Program-made: the position numbers and the translations under genes | The notes under the pieces: generated by a model | What the model saw: only the letters and a program-made list of their open reading frames with translations | Databases searched by the model: none | Told to the model about the DNA's origin: nothing | In this document: one piece after another, positions 1-5,191 of the stretch | Numbering within the stretch: position 1 is the stretch's first letter | Layout: each line of letters starts with the position of its first letter | Assembly (NCBI GenBank): GCA_012965455.1 | Contig: DTSG01000066.1 | Span: 1 to 5,191 of the forward strand | Direction of reading: 5' to 3' | From: Planctomycetaceae bacterium | GTDB taxonomy: Bacteria > Planctomycetota > Planctomycetia > Pirellulales > Pirellulaceae | DNA length: 5,191 bases

Positions 1-784
1 TATTGCGAGCCAATGTACTGCTGCGGTTGGCATAGTCATCGAATAACGTTTCAGGTTCAGGAATCTGAACATCATTGAAAGCGTCGAGATGTCGTAGCGC
101 TGGTGCGAAGGTGCGATGTGGCGCTTTGTGTTGGCACATCAAAAAGAATGGCTTGCTGTCGTCGCGTGAATCAAGCCAACTAATTGCCTTGTCGGTTGTC
201 AGGTCCGTTGCATAGCCTTCAAACCGTTTTTGTGAACCGTCTTTTTGGACGAAAACAGGATTATAGTAGCTGCCTTGCCCTGGAAAGATTTCCCAATGGT
301 CGAAGCCAACGGGTGTGGTTTTAAGGTGCCATTTTCCGATGACAGCCGTGTTGTAACCATTGGCATGTAGTTCTTTGGCGACGGTCCACTGGGTTTGATC
401 TAGGCCCTTGCCGGTGTTACGCATGAATCCGTTTTTATGGCTATGCTTGCCCGTCAGGATTGTTGCCCGCGAAGGGCCACAAATGGAATTGGCACAAAAG
501 GAATTAAGGAACACTGCACCTTGTCGCGCAAGTTGATCGATGCTGGGAGTGGGCGCAACGTCTGCCAGTGGCCCACCGTAGGCAGAAATAGACTTAATGG
601 CATGATCGTCGGAAAACAAGAACAGAATATTGGGGCGTTGTGCGTTGGAATTTGCTCCGGTGACGTTGCTTTTGTCTTTGGCTTGAGCCGAGTCAGAAGG
701 ACCCAACAAAACCATCATTGCAGAAGCAATGATGACGACGGTAACACAGGATTTACGTAGCAGAGATATTTTGAACTTCAACAT
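1..784 (-). CDS. Secreted type I (formylglycine) sulfatase, N-terminal 261 residues; C-terminus beyond window
   Basis: Predicted to hydrolyse sulfate esters, probably on a polysaccharide, outside the cytoplasm. The reading frame is open from ATG 784 to the left edge. An in-frame stop lies at 797-799 with no start codon between, so this is the furthest upstream ATG. Residues 1-35 look like a Sec signal peptide: basic start, hydrophobic core about 13-27, cleavage after A33-Q-A35. Residues 51-60 (PNILFLFSDD) supply the metal-binding acids D59/D60. C102-G-P-S-R106 is the C-x-P-S-R signature whose cysteine becomes formylglycine, followed by TGKHSHKNG. GKWHL (K151, H153) and KAPH (K220, H223) match further active-site positions of the family. 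The CGPSR context and PGQGSYYNP (168-176) recall N-acetylglucosamine-6-sulfatase or mucin-desulfating types, but that substrate is an inference. It is the third gene of the minus-strand cluster, 29 nt after the DUF1501 gene. No maturase (FGE or anSME) is encoded here. Complete relatives are roughly 450-550 residues, so about half is visible. Confidence 0.93.
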   Translation of the reverse strand, partial: MLKFKISLLRKSCVTVVIIASAMMVLLGPSDSAQAKDKSNVTGANSNAQRPNILFLFSDDHAIKSISAYGGPLADVAPTPSIDQLARQGAVFLNSFCANSICGPSRATILTGKHSHKNGFMRNTGKGLDQTQWTVAKELHANGYNTAVIGKWHLKTTPVGFDHWEIFPGQGSYYNPVFVQKDGSQKRFEGYATDLTTDKAISWLDSRDDSKPFFLMCQHKAPHRTFAPALRHLDAFNDVQIPEPETLFDDYANRSSTLARN

Positions 785-813
785 GGTTGTGATTGCTTAG
801 AAGGTTTAAAAAA
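785..813 (-). other. 29-nt DUF1501-sulfatase intergenic gap, no terminator
   Basis: The gap between the DUF1501 stop and the sulfatase ATG is AT-rich with a short T run near its 5' end (minus strand), but no GC-rich stem precedes the run, so it is not an intrinsic terminator. No clear Shine-Dalgarno sequence and no promoter-like pair are visible. This supports co-transcription of the sulfatase with the two upstream genes. Confidence 0.5.
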
Positions 814-2265
814 TTAGCTGAGTATATCGTGGACAACCTTACCGTGAATATCGGTCAAACGAAAGTAGCGTCCTTGGTATCGGAAGGTGAGTTGTTCGTG
901 GTCCATTCCCAGTTGGTTTAAAATCGTCGCTTGTAGGTCATGCACGTGTACTGGGTTTTCAACAACACTGACGCTGTAGTCATCGGTTTTACCGTAGGAC
1001 ATGCCACCGCGAACTCCGCCACCGGCAAGCCAATATGAAAAGCAACTGGGATGATGATCTCGGCCGTAGGTTGTTTTAGTGAGTTTACCTTGGCAATAGA
1101 CGGTACGGCCGAATTCGCCTCCCCAAATAACAAGTGTATCGTCGAGCATACCGCGTTGTTTGAGATCTTGTAGCAGAGCTGCTGTCGGTTGATCTGTGTC
1201 GGCACATTGAGTGGGGACTTGAGTTGGTGCGTTGCCGTGGGCGTCCCAACCACGATGATAAAGTTGGATGAACCTGACACCGCGTTCGGCAAGGCGGCGT
1301 GCTAGCAGGCAATTGTAGGCATAGCTGCCGACCTGATTGACTTGCGAGCCATACATATCCAGCGTACTTTGGGTTTCGCTTTTAATATTGATCAACTCAG
1401 GGACGCTCATCTGCATCCGGAAAGCGAGTTCATATTGTGCGATACGAGTTAAGATTGCGGGGTCGCGGAATTTTTCGGCTTGCTGAGCGTTTAGTTTTCG
1501 TAGCGAGTCGAGCATGCGTCGCCGCTGAGCTTGCGTGACTCCGTTGGGATTGTAGAGATCTAAAATTGGATCACCCTGTCCGCGGAATTTCACGCCTTGA
1601 AAATGACCGGGCAAAAACCCCGCTCCCCATAAGCGATCATAGAGTGGTTGTCCGGCCTTTGCGCGGCCATTGGATGTCATCGCGACAAACGCGGGTAGGT
1701 TATGATTTTCGCTGCCAAGCCCATAACTAACCCATGCTCCCATACTGGGCCTACCCGGATTGACGGAGCCAGTTTGAAATAGCGTCGCTGCCGGGTCGTG
1801 GTTGATCGCTTCGGTGTACATGCTTTTAACGACACAGATATCGTCGGCCATTTTTGCAACGTGTCGTTGCGGTGCACTGAACCATGTTCCTGCTTGCCCG
1901 TGCTGAGCGAACTTTAAGGTGGTGGGGGCAACGGGAAAAGATTTTTGCCCAGAGGTCATTGTTGTTTTGCGTTCGGCGGGATAGATCGACGTCGGGACTT
2001 CCTCGCCAAAACGCTTTTGCAAATCCGGTTTGTAATCGAATAAATCTAGTTGCGAAGGTCCACCGGACTGAAATAAGTAAATGACGCGTTTGGCTTTAGG
2101 CTGGAAGGGCGGCGGGCTGATGTGACCAGTTTCACTTCCGCGGAGTTTGTTTTCTCCGGTTGCCAACGAAGCGAGTGCGATTGTGCCTAAACCGACCGCG
2201 CTGTGGTTGAGAAACGTCCGACGGTTGTGTCGCAGGTGATCGCACTGTGTGTTGGCTGTTATCAT
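814..2265 (-). CDS. DUF1501 family protein, Tat-exported, alkaline-phosphatase-like fold
   Basis: A complete 483-aa protein of the DUF1501 family (related to sulfatases and alkaline phosphatases by fold); its reaction is not established. The N-terminus has a twin-arginine signal: N14-R-R-T-F-L19, then a weakly hydrophobic stretch (about 22-36), which fits export of a folded, probably metal-containing protein. Family landmarks follow in order: SGGPSQLDLFD (67-77), NHD (155-157), GWDAHGN (339-345) with D341 and H343, WGGEFGRT (381-388), GRDHHP (401-406) and AGGGVRGG (414-421). The Asp/His-rich motifs sit where metal ligands occur in the superfamily; that they bind metal here is inferred. ATG 2265 is 3 nt after the stop of the upstream cytochrome gene and has no clear Shine-Dalgarno sequence, which suggests reinitiation by ribosomes finishing that gene. 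The length is normal for the family and no motif is lost. Pairing with a DUF1549/DUF1553 protein is the usual planctomycete arrangement. Confidence 0.95.
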   Translation of the reverse strand: MITANTQCDHLRHNRRTFLNHSAVGLGTIALASLATGENKLRGSETGHISPPPFQPKAKRVIYLFQSGGPSQLDLFDYKPDLQKRFGEEVPTSIYPAERKTTMTSGQKSFPVAPTTLKFAQHGQAGTWFSAPQRHVAKMADDICVVKSMYTEAINHDPAATLFQTGSVNPGRPSMGAWVSYGLGSENHNLPAFVAMTSNGRAKAGQPLYDRLWGAGFLPGHFQGVKFRGQGDPILDLYNPNGVTQAQRRRMLDSLRKLNAQQAEKFRDPAILTRIAQYELAFRMQMSVPELINIKSETQSTLDMYGSQVNQVGSYAYNCLLARRLAERGVRFIQLYHRGWDAHGNAPTQVPTQCADTDQPTAALLQDLKQRGMLDDTLVIWGGEFGRTVYCQGKLTKTTYGRDHHPSCFSYWLAGGGVRGGMSYGKTDDYSVSVVENPVHVHDLQATILNQLGMDHEQLTFRYQGRYFRLTDIHGKVVHDILS

Positions 2266-2268
2266 TAT
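2266..2268 (-). promoter_or_regulatory. 3-nt cytochrome-DUF1501 junction, likely translational coupling
   Basis: On the minus strand the junction reads TAA-ATA-ATG: stop of the cytochrome gene, one codon-sized spacer, start of the DUF1501 gene in the same frame. The 25 nt before the ATG hold no convincing Shine-Dalgarno sequence; the nearest purine run, GAAGCGA, is about 18 nt away. Ribosomes ending on the first gene are therefore the simplest source of initiation on the second. Coupling is inferred; the spacing is seen. Confidence 0.55.
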
Positions 2269-4557
2269 TTAGTTTTGTGTAATCGCTTCATCGAGATTCA
2301 AAATTGTGTTCATGATTAATGTTAACGCGGCAAGTTCGCTAATGTCATAGTCTTGATTATATGGTGCTGCGCCGATGGAGAGCAGTTTTTTTGCCGAATC
2401 AGGGTCGGCTTCAAAATCGGCTAGATACGCGTCGTAATCATTTATTAAGACAGTGAATTCACGGCCAGTTGGCTTGCGGCTTGTTATTCGCTGGAAACCA
2501 GATATCACCCGCGCGGCTGCAGTGATGGGTTTGATGGCGAGTTCGCGTTGGGCAAGTAATCGCGCAGTTTCCACAAACGTGATATTATTCATCATCGTGA
2601 GCGCTTGCAGTGGCGTATTGGTTTGGTCGTTACGGACGATGCAGGTTTCACGAGAAGAGGCGTTGAATGCCATCATTGTTGGGGGCGGAACCGTTCGCCG
2701 CCAGTAGGTATATATGCTGCGGCGATAAATTTTGGCACCCTGATCTTGTTTGTAAGCAGCATTGGAAATGCTCTTCCAAATCTGCGGTGGCATGTAAGGT
2801 TTGACCGAGGGTCCACCCACATCTTCGACCAACAGTCCGCTGTTAAAAAGCGCAGCATCCCGAATGGCGTAGGGGGAAAGTCGTTTGCGAGGGCCTCGTG
2901 CCAGCAGTTTGTTTTCGGGGTCTTGTTGTTCAAGTTCCCTCGAGGCCGCCGAGGATTGTTGATAAGTGCTGCTAGTGACAATCAATCGGTGGATTGCTTT
3001 GACGTTCCAATTTTGAGCAATGAACTCGGTTGCCAGCCAATCTAACAACTGTGGGTGACTTGGGTATTCACCTTGAACACCAAAGTTCTCGCTTGTTTTA
3101 ACGATTCCTGTGCCAAAGAAGTGTTGCCAAATACGGTTGATTGTGACGCGAGCCGTCAGTGGGTGATCGGTGCTGGTCAGCCATCGGGCTAAGCCTAATC
3201 GATTGCGCGGCCATTGCTGGTTCCACCCGCCGATTGCCTGAGGGACAGAGGGTGTCAGTTTCTCAGATTTTTCAGGCTGATCATACTGGCCTCGATTAAG
3301 TAAGTATGTGTCGCGTGGATTTTCCAATTCATGCAGAACCATTACGGTTTTCGGACTACCGGATTGCGGTCGGGGAACGGACGTTTGTACAATTTGAATT
3401 TTTACGGGGTCGGGAACAATGAATTTCGCTTGGGCGGTCGTTAAGTGTGGCCAAGTCGCTGGTACCGCAATGAATGGTGGACTGTTGCCGTTATTAGGTC
3501 CTAACCCTGCCTCAGCGATATTATTGAAAAAAGCAAACAACTCGTAAAACTCACGTTGTTCGATAGGGTCGTATTTATGGTTGTGGCAACGCGAACAGTT
3601 AAGCGTTAGTCCTAAAAACATGGTGCCCATGGTTTCTACTCGGTCGGCGACGTATTCGACGATCCATTCGTCGGGGATGGAACCGCCCTCGGAGTTGATA
3701 CGGTGATTACGATTGAAGCCAGTGGCGACTTGCGTGTAAAAATCGCGATTGGGGATTAAGTCGCCAGCCATCTGCTCGGTGACGAATTGGTCGAAGGGCA
3801 TGTTGGTGTTAAGTGCTTGGATGAGCCAATCTCGCCAGACCCACATGTAACGGAGCCGATCATTTTGATATCCATCGGTGTCGGCGTAGCGGGAGGCTTC
3901 GAGCCAATCGAGGGCCATATGTTCGCCGTAGCGTGGATCATTTAAGAGCCGATCGACGGCTTGTTCATAAGCAGTCGGACTTGGGTCTGCGATAAATTGT
4001 TCGAGGTCTTGTTTACTAGGTGGAAGGCCGATTAAATCAAAAGTAACGCGCCGCAGGAGAGTTTCTTTGTCGGCTCTATTTGCCGGCGTAAGATTTTCTT
4101 GTTTGAGACGAGCATGGATAAATTGGTCAATGGCATTGGCGGCCCATTCACTTTTTTTTGTCACAGGGACGGGGGGTCGTTGGGGCGGAATAAACGCCCA
4201 ATGTCGGTCGTCGGCGGGCCAGTGGGCACCCTGCTCTATCCAGCGGATGAGGGTTTGACGATCTTCTTGACGGAGAATGCGTTTTGAAACTAGCGGTGGC
4301 ATTCGTACGTCGGGATCGTTGCTAGTGAGGTGTTCAAGCATGGCACCATTGGTGAGTACTCTTAATTCGAAAACGGACGCGCGCAGGTCAAATCGCAATT
4401 CAGATTCTCGGGCTGCATCATCTGGGCCGTGGCAGTGATAGCAAGAGTCCGAGAGGATGGGCTTGATGTCACGAGAGAAACTCAGCGGGGCTGCCGAGAT
4501 AGCAGATGATGTTATTGTGGCAATGACAACAAGGCAAATTGTATTAATACGTGACAT
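2269..4557 (-). CDS. Secreted planctomycete cytochrome: PSCyt1-PSCyt2 (DUF1549)-PSD1 (DUF1553)
   Basis: A complete 762-aa exported protein, probably a c-type cytochrome of unknown role. Residues 1-22 or 23 are a Sec signal peptide (hydrophobic core 7-20, cleavage near SAA). PSCyt1 spans about 25-115: C39-Y-H-C42-H43 is a haem c site, and M86 in RMPP is a likely distal ligand. DUF1549/PSCyt2 spans about 138-347, with LIGLPP (175-180), ASRYADTDGYQND (221-233) and a second CxxCH at C321-S-R-C324-H325 followed by NHKYDPI. A linker of roughly 100 residues (348-450) has no recognised domain. DUF1553/PSD1 spans about 451-755, with LGLARWL (454-460), NRIWQHFFGTGIV (474-486) and RNDQTNTPLQAL (642-653), and ends in the typical LNLDE (753-757). 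Many relatives are near 1,000 aa with extra insert domains; this one is a compact version. It is the first gene of the minus-strand cluster. ATG 4557 gives a good signal peptide and lies directly after a predicted promoter. The electron partner and substrate are unknown. Confidence 0.95.
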   Translation of the reverse strand: MSRINTICLVVIATITSSAISAAPLSFSRDIKPILSDSCYHCHGPDDAARESELRFDLRASVFELRVLTNGAMLEHLTSNDPDVRMPPLVSKRILRQEDRQTLIRWIEQGAHWPADDRHWAFIPPQRPPVPVTKKSEWAANAIDQFIHARLKQENLTPANRADKETLLRRVTFDLIGLPPSKQDLEQFIADPSPTAYEQAVDRLLNDPRYGEHMALDWLEASRYADTDGYQNDRLRYMWVWRDWLIQALNTNMPFDQFVTEQMAGDLIPNRDFYTQVATGFNRNHRINSEGGSIPDEWIVEYVADRVETMGTMFLGLTLNCSRCHNHKYDPIEQREFYELFAFFNNIAEAGLGPNNGNSPPFIAVPATWPHLTTAQAKFIVPDPVKIQIVQTSVPRPQSGSPKTVMVLHELENPRDTYLLNRGQYDQPEKSEKLTPSVPQAIGGWNQQWPRNRLGLARWLTSTDHPLTARVTINRIWQHFFGTGIVKTSENFGVQGEYPSHPQLLDWLATEFIAQNWNVKAIHRLIVTSSTYQQSSAASRELEQQDPENKLLARGPRKRLSPYAIRDAALFNSGLLVEDVGGPSVKPYMPPQIWKSISNAAYKQDQGAKIYRRSIYTYWRRTVPPPTMMAFNASSRETCIVRNDQTNTPLQALTMMNNITFVETARLLAQRELAIKPITAAARVISGFQRITSRKPTGREFTVLINDYDAYLADFEADPDSAKKLLSIGAAPYNQDYDISELAALTLIMNTILNLDEAITQN

Positions 4558-4563
4558 CGCATT

Positions 4564-4591
4564 ATTTTAGCACGTTAATAGTCGCTGTCAG
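4564..4591 (-). promoter_or_regulatory. Predicted sigma70-type promoter of the cytochrome-DUF1501-sulfatase operon
   Basis: On the minus strand a -35 box CTGACA (4591-4586, 5 of 6 to consensus) is followed by a 16-nt spacer and a -10 box TAAAAT (4569-4564, 5 of 6). The spacer ends in TGC, giving an extended -10 (TGnTAAAAT). Six nucleotides (AATGCG) separate the -10 from ATG 4557, so a start at the usual distance would fall on the A of the start codon. No Shine-Dalgarno sequence lies upstream of that ATG, which agrees with a leaderless transcript. The boxes are visible; promoter activity is inferred from general bacterial consensus, since promoter rules are less well known in planctomycetes. 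Confidence 0.55.
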
Positions 4592-4640
4592 CTGTTTTTG
4601 AAGGTATGAATGGAATTTGCCACGGTGGAATTGTCCCTAT

Positions 4641-4680
4641 CCTGAGCCGCAATCACATTACCGCCAAGTCAGGTTGCGGC
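4641..4680. repeat. Interleaved inverted repeats in the divergent intergenic region
   Basis: Two inverted repeats overlap. CCTGA (4641-4645) is complementary to TCAGG (4669-4673), and GCCGCAA (4646-4652) to TTGCGGC (4674-4680). The arms are directly adjacent on both sides, in the order A-B-16 nt-A'-B'. The two hairpins are either mutually exclusive or would form a pseudoknot with almost no connecting loops. The element lies outside both transcripts predicted here, so a protein-binding site between the divergent promoters is the more natural reading. A 7-bp repeat alone is expected by chance fairly often in a region this size. Confidence 0.35.
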
Positions 4681-4716
4681 GCGCACCTTCGTTATAAGGA
4701 TTTGGCAGTGCTTGAT

Positions 4717-4746
4717 TTGAACTCTTCAGGTTTTATTTAGTCTAAT
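4717..4746 (+). promoter_or_regulatory. Candidate promoter of the LamG-like gene
   Basis: TTGAAC (4717-4722, 4 of 6 to the -35 consensus), an 18-nt spacer and TCTAAT (4741-4746, 5 of 6 to the -10 consensus). This would start transcription near 4753 and leave a leader of about 80 nt before ATG 4835. A second AT-rich hexamer, TATATT at 4750-4755, could serve as an alternative -10. This is weaker than the promoter on the other strand. Confidence 0.4.
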
Positions 4747-4759
4747 GCCTATATTAGCA

Positions 4760-4780
4760 GCAATAGTGTAAACTGATTGC
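4760..4780 (+). other. Leader hairpin with GUAA tetraloop
   Basis: GCAAT-AGT (4760-4767) pairs with ACT-ATTGC (4772-4774 and 4776-4780), closing on the loop GTAA (4768-4771). One G (4775) is bulged. In RNA this is an 8-bp stem capped by a GNRA-type tetraloop, about 40 nt upstream of the Shine-Dalgarno sequence of the LamG-like gene. No U tract follows, so it is not a terminator. A role in mRNA stability or regulation is only a possibility. Confidence 0.35.
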
Positions 4781-4822
4781 CTCTGTTTTGGTGGATTCTA
4801 ACAAGATGGTCACACACTACTT

Positions 4823-4826
4823 GGAG
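4823..4826 (+). promoter_or_regulatory. Shine-Dalgarno sequence GGAG of the LamG-like gene
   Basis: GGAG lies 8 nt upstream of ATG 4835 and decides this start. It is the only clear ribosome binding site in the window, since the three minus-strand genes lack one. It overlaps the 8-bp palindrome GAGTACTC (4824-4831). Confidence 0.65.
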
Positions 4827-4834
4827 TACTCTCG

Positions 4835-5191
4835 ATGAAATTTTGTCCCGCAAAACTGTTCTATTTGTCGTTTTTCTTGTGCGTTATCAGTAATGTAAAC
4901 GCACAAGAATCACCGAAACTAGTTTCGCATTGGCAATTGAATTCTCAGACGGTTCAAGGTAAGAAGCTGAAGGCAATTGTTGGGCTCGATGGCGATTTGA
5001 CCTTCTCTCCTCGCTTTGCAAAGGATAGCCTCGGCCAATCGGCAGTGTTTGAAAATGAAAGTGACCGCTGTGTAATAGCCGCGGATTTTAATGACGTTAA
5101 AACACAATTGCCGACTTCGGCGATGACGGTTGCAGCATGGTTTAGTGTTGATACTCGGCAACCATGGGGCGGAATTATCAATGTACTACAG
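4835..5191 (+). CDS. Secreted LamG/concanavalin-A-like domain protein, N-terminal 119 residues; continues beyond window
   Basis: The frame is open from ATG 4835 to the right edge. Residues 1-23 form a clear Sec signal peptide (hydrophobic core about 8-19, cleavage after V21-N-A23), so the mature protein would start QESPKLVSHW. The following pattern matches the opening of LamG/jellyroll domains found in many planctomycete secreted proteins: LVSHWQL (29-35), QSAVFENES near 69-77, and the strand MTVAAWFSVDT (97-107) followed by PWGG. Such domains usually bind carbohydrate or mediate adhesion and are often fused to a further catalytic or cytochrome domain. That part is outside the window, so the overall function cannot be named. 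The start is backed by GGAG 8 nt upstream. It is transcribed away from the cytochrome operon, and the shared 277-bp upstream region leaves room for joint regulation. Confidence 0.8.
   Translation, partial: MKFCPAKLFYLSFFLCVISNVNAQESPKLVSHWQLNSQTVQGKKLKAIVGLDGDLTFSPRFAKDSLGQSAVFENESDRCVIAADFNDVKTQLPTSAMTVAAWFSVDTRQPWGGIINVLQ

Noticed and set aside
437..760. 107-aa open frame on the plus strand
   Set aside because: It lies wholly antisense to the sulfatase, whose motifs and signal peptide are clear, and its translation shows no recognisable domain or export signal.
918..1292. 124-aa open frame on the minus strand
   Set aside because: It sits inside the DUF1501 gene in another frame, across that gene's strongest family motifs; an overlapping shadow.
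2453..3045. Overlapping open frames of 84 and 146 aa on the plus strand
   Set aside because: Both are antisense to the conserved DUF1553 region, with low-quality composition and no recognisable domain or convincing start; shadows of the real gene.
4560..4562. Alternative ATG 5 nt upstream of the cytochrome start
   Set aside because: It is out of frame with the signal peptide and cytochrome domain and too close to the predicted -10 box to be an upstream start.
4611..4632. Direct repeat TGGAATT (4611-4617 and 4626-4632) upstream of the operon promoter
   Set aside because: Seven bases at 15-bp spacing in an AT-leaning region is easily chance, and there is no third copy.
4674..4698. TTGCGG followed by TATAAG as a possible plus-strand promoter
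   Set aside because: The spacer is only 13 nt, too short for a sigma70-type promoter, and the downstream pair at 4717-4746 fits better.
4824..4831. Palindrome GAGTACTC over the ribosome binding site
   Set aside because: An 8-bp self-complementary sequence with no loop is expected by chance in a window this long and cannot form an intramolecular hairpin.
4919..5181. Minus-strand open frames of 80 and 75 aa near the right edge
   Set aside because: Antisense to the LamG-like gene, which has a signal peptide and a Shine-Dalgarno sequence; neither minus frame has comparable support.
1..5191. CRISPR arrays, transposases, tRNA or rRNA genes, defence systems
   Set aside because: No repeat-spacer pattern, transposase motif, terminal repeat, cloverleaf or rRNA-like sequence was seen on either strand; almost all of the window is explained by four protein genes.

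Overview
The window looks like chromosomal DNA from a planctomycete (Pirellulales-like). Three protein types typical of that phylum sit together: a secreted planctomycete cytochrome (PSCyt1-PSCyt2/DUF1549-PSD1/DUF1553), a Tat-exported DUF1501 protein and a secreted formylglycine-type sulfatase. The placement rests on recognising the families, not on a marker gene. Base composition is moderate, roughly half G+C by eye.

Layout. Positions 4557 down to 1 on the minus strand form one tightly packed gene cluster, read right to left: the 762-aa cytochrome/DUF1549/DUF1553 protein (4557-2269), 3 nt, the 483-aa DUF1501 protein (2265-814), 29 nt, then a sulfatase (784-1) whose C-terminal half lies beyond the left edge. 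Neither junction holds a terminator or a clear Shine-Dalgarno sequence, so I read the three as one operon with coupled translation. The 277-bp region 4558-4834 is divergent and non-coding. It carries a good predicted minus-strand promoter whose expected start falls on the A of the cytochrome ATG (possibly a leaderless mRNA), a plausible plus-strand promoter, a hairpin with a GUAA loop in the plus-strand leader, and an unusual pair of interleaved inverted repeats. From 4835 to the right edge runs the N-terminal 119 codons of a secreted protein that starts like a LamG/concanavalin-A-like domain.

How the genes may work together. All four products carry export signals (three Sec-type, one Tat), so this is a cell-envelope or extracellular module. 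The sulfatase probably removes sulfate esters from a polysaccharide. The DUF1501 protein belongs to the same alkaline-phosphatase-like superfamily, so the operon holds two fold relatives exported by different routes. The cytochrome protein has two CxxCH motifs. DUF1549/DUF1553 and DUF1501 proteins occur very often as pairs in planctomycetes and their biochemical role is, to my knowledge, unresolved. The window therefore holds a recurrent but functionally undescribed planctomycete gene pair, here joined to a sulfatase. I see no mobile element, CRISPR array, tRNA, rRNA or defence system.
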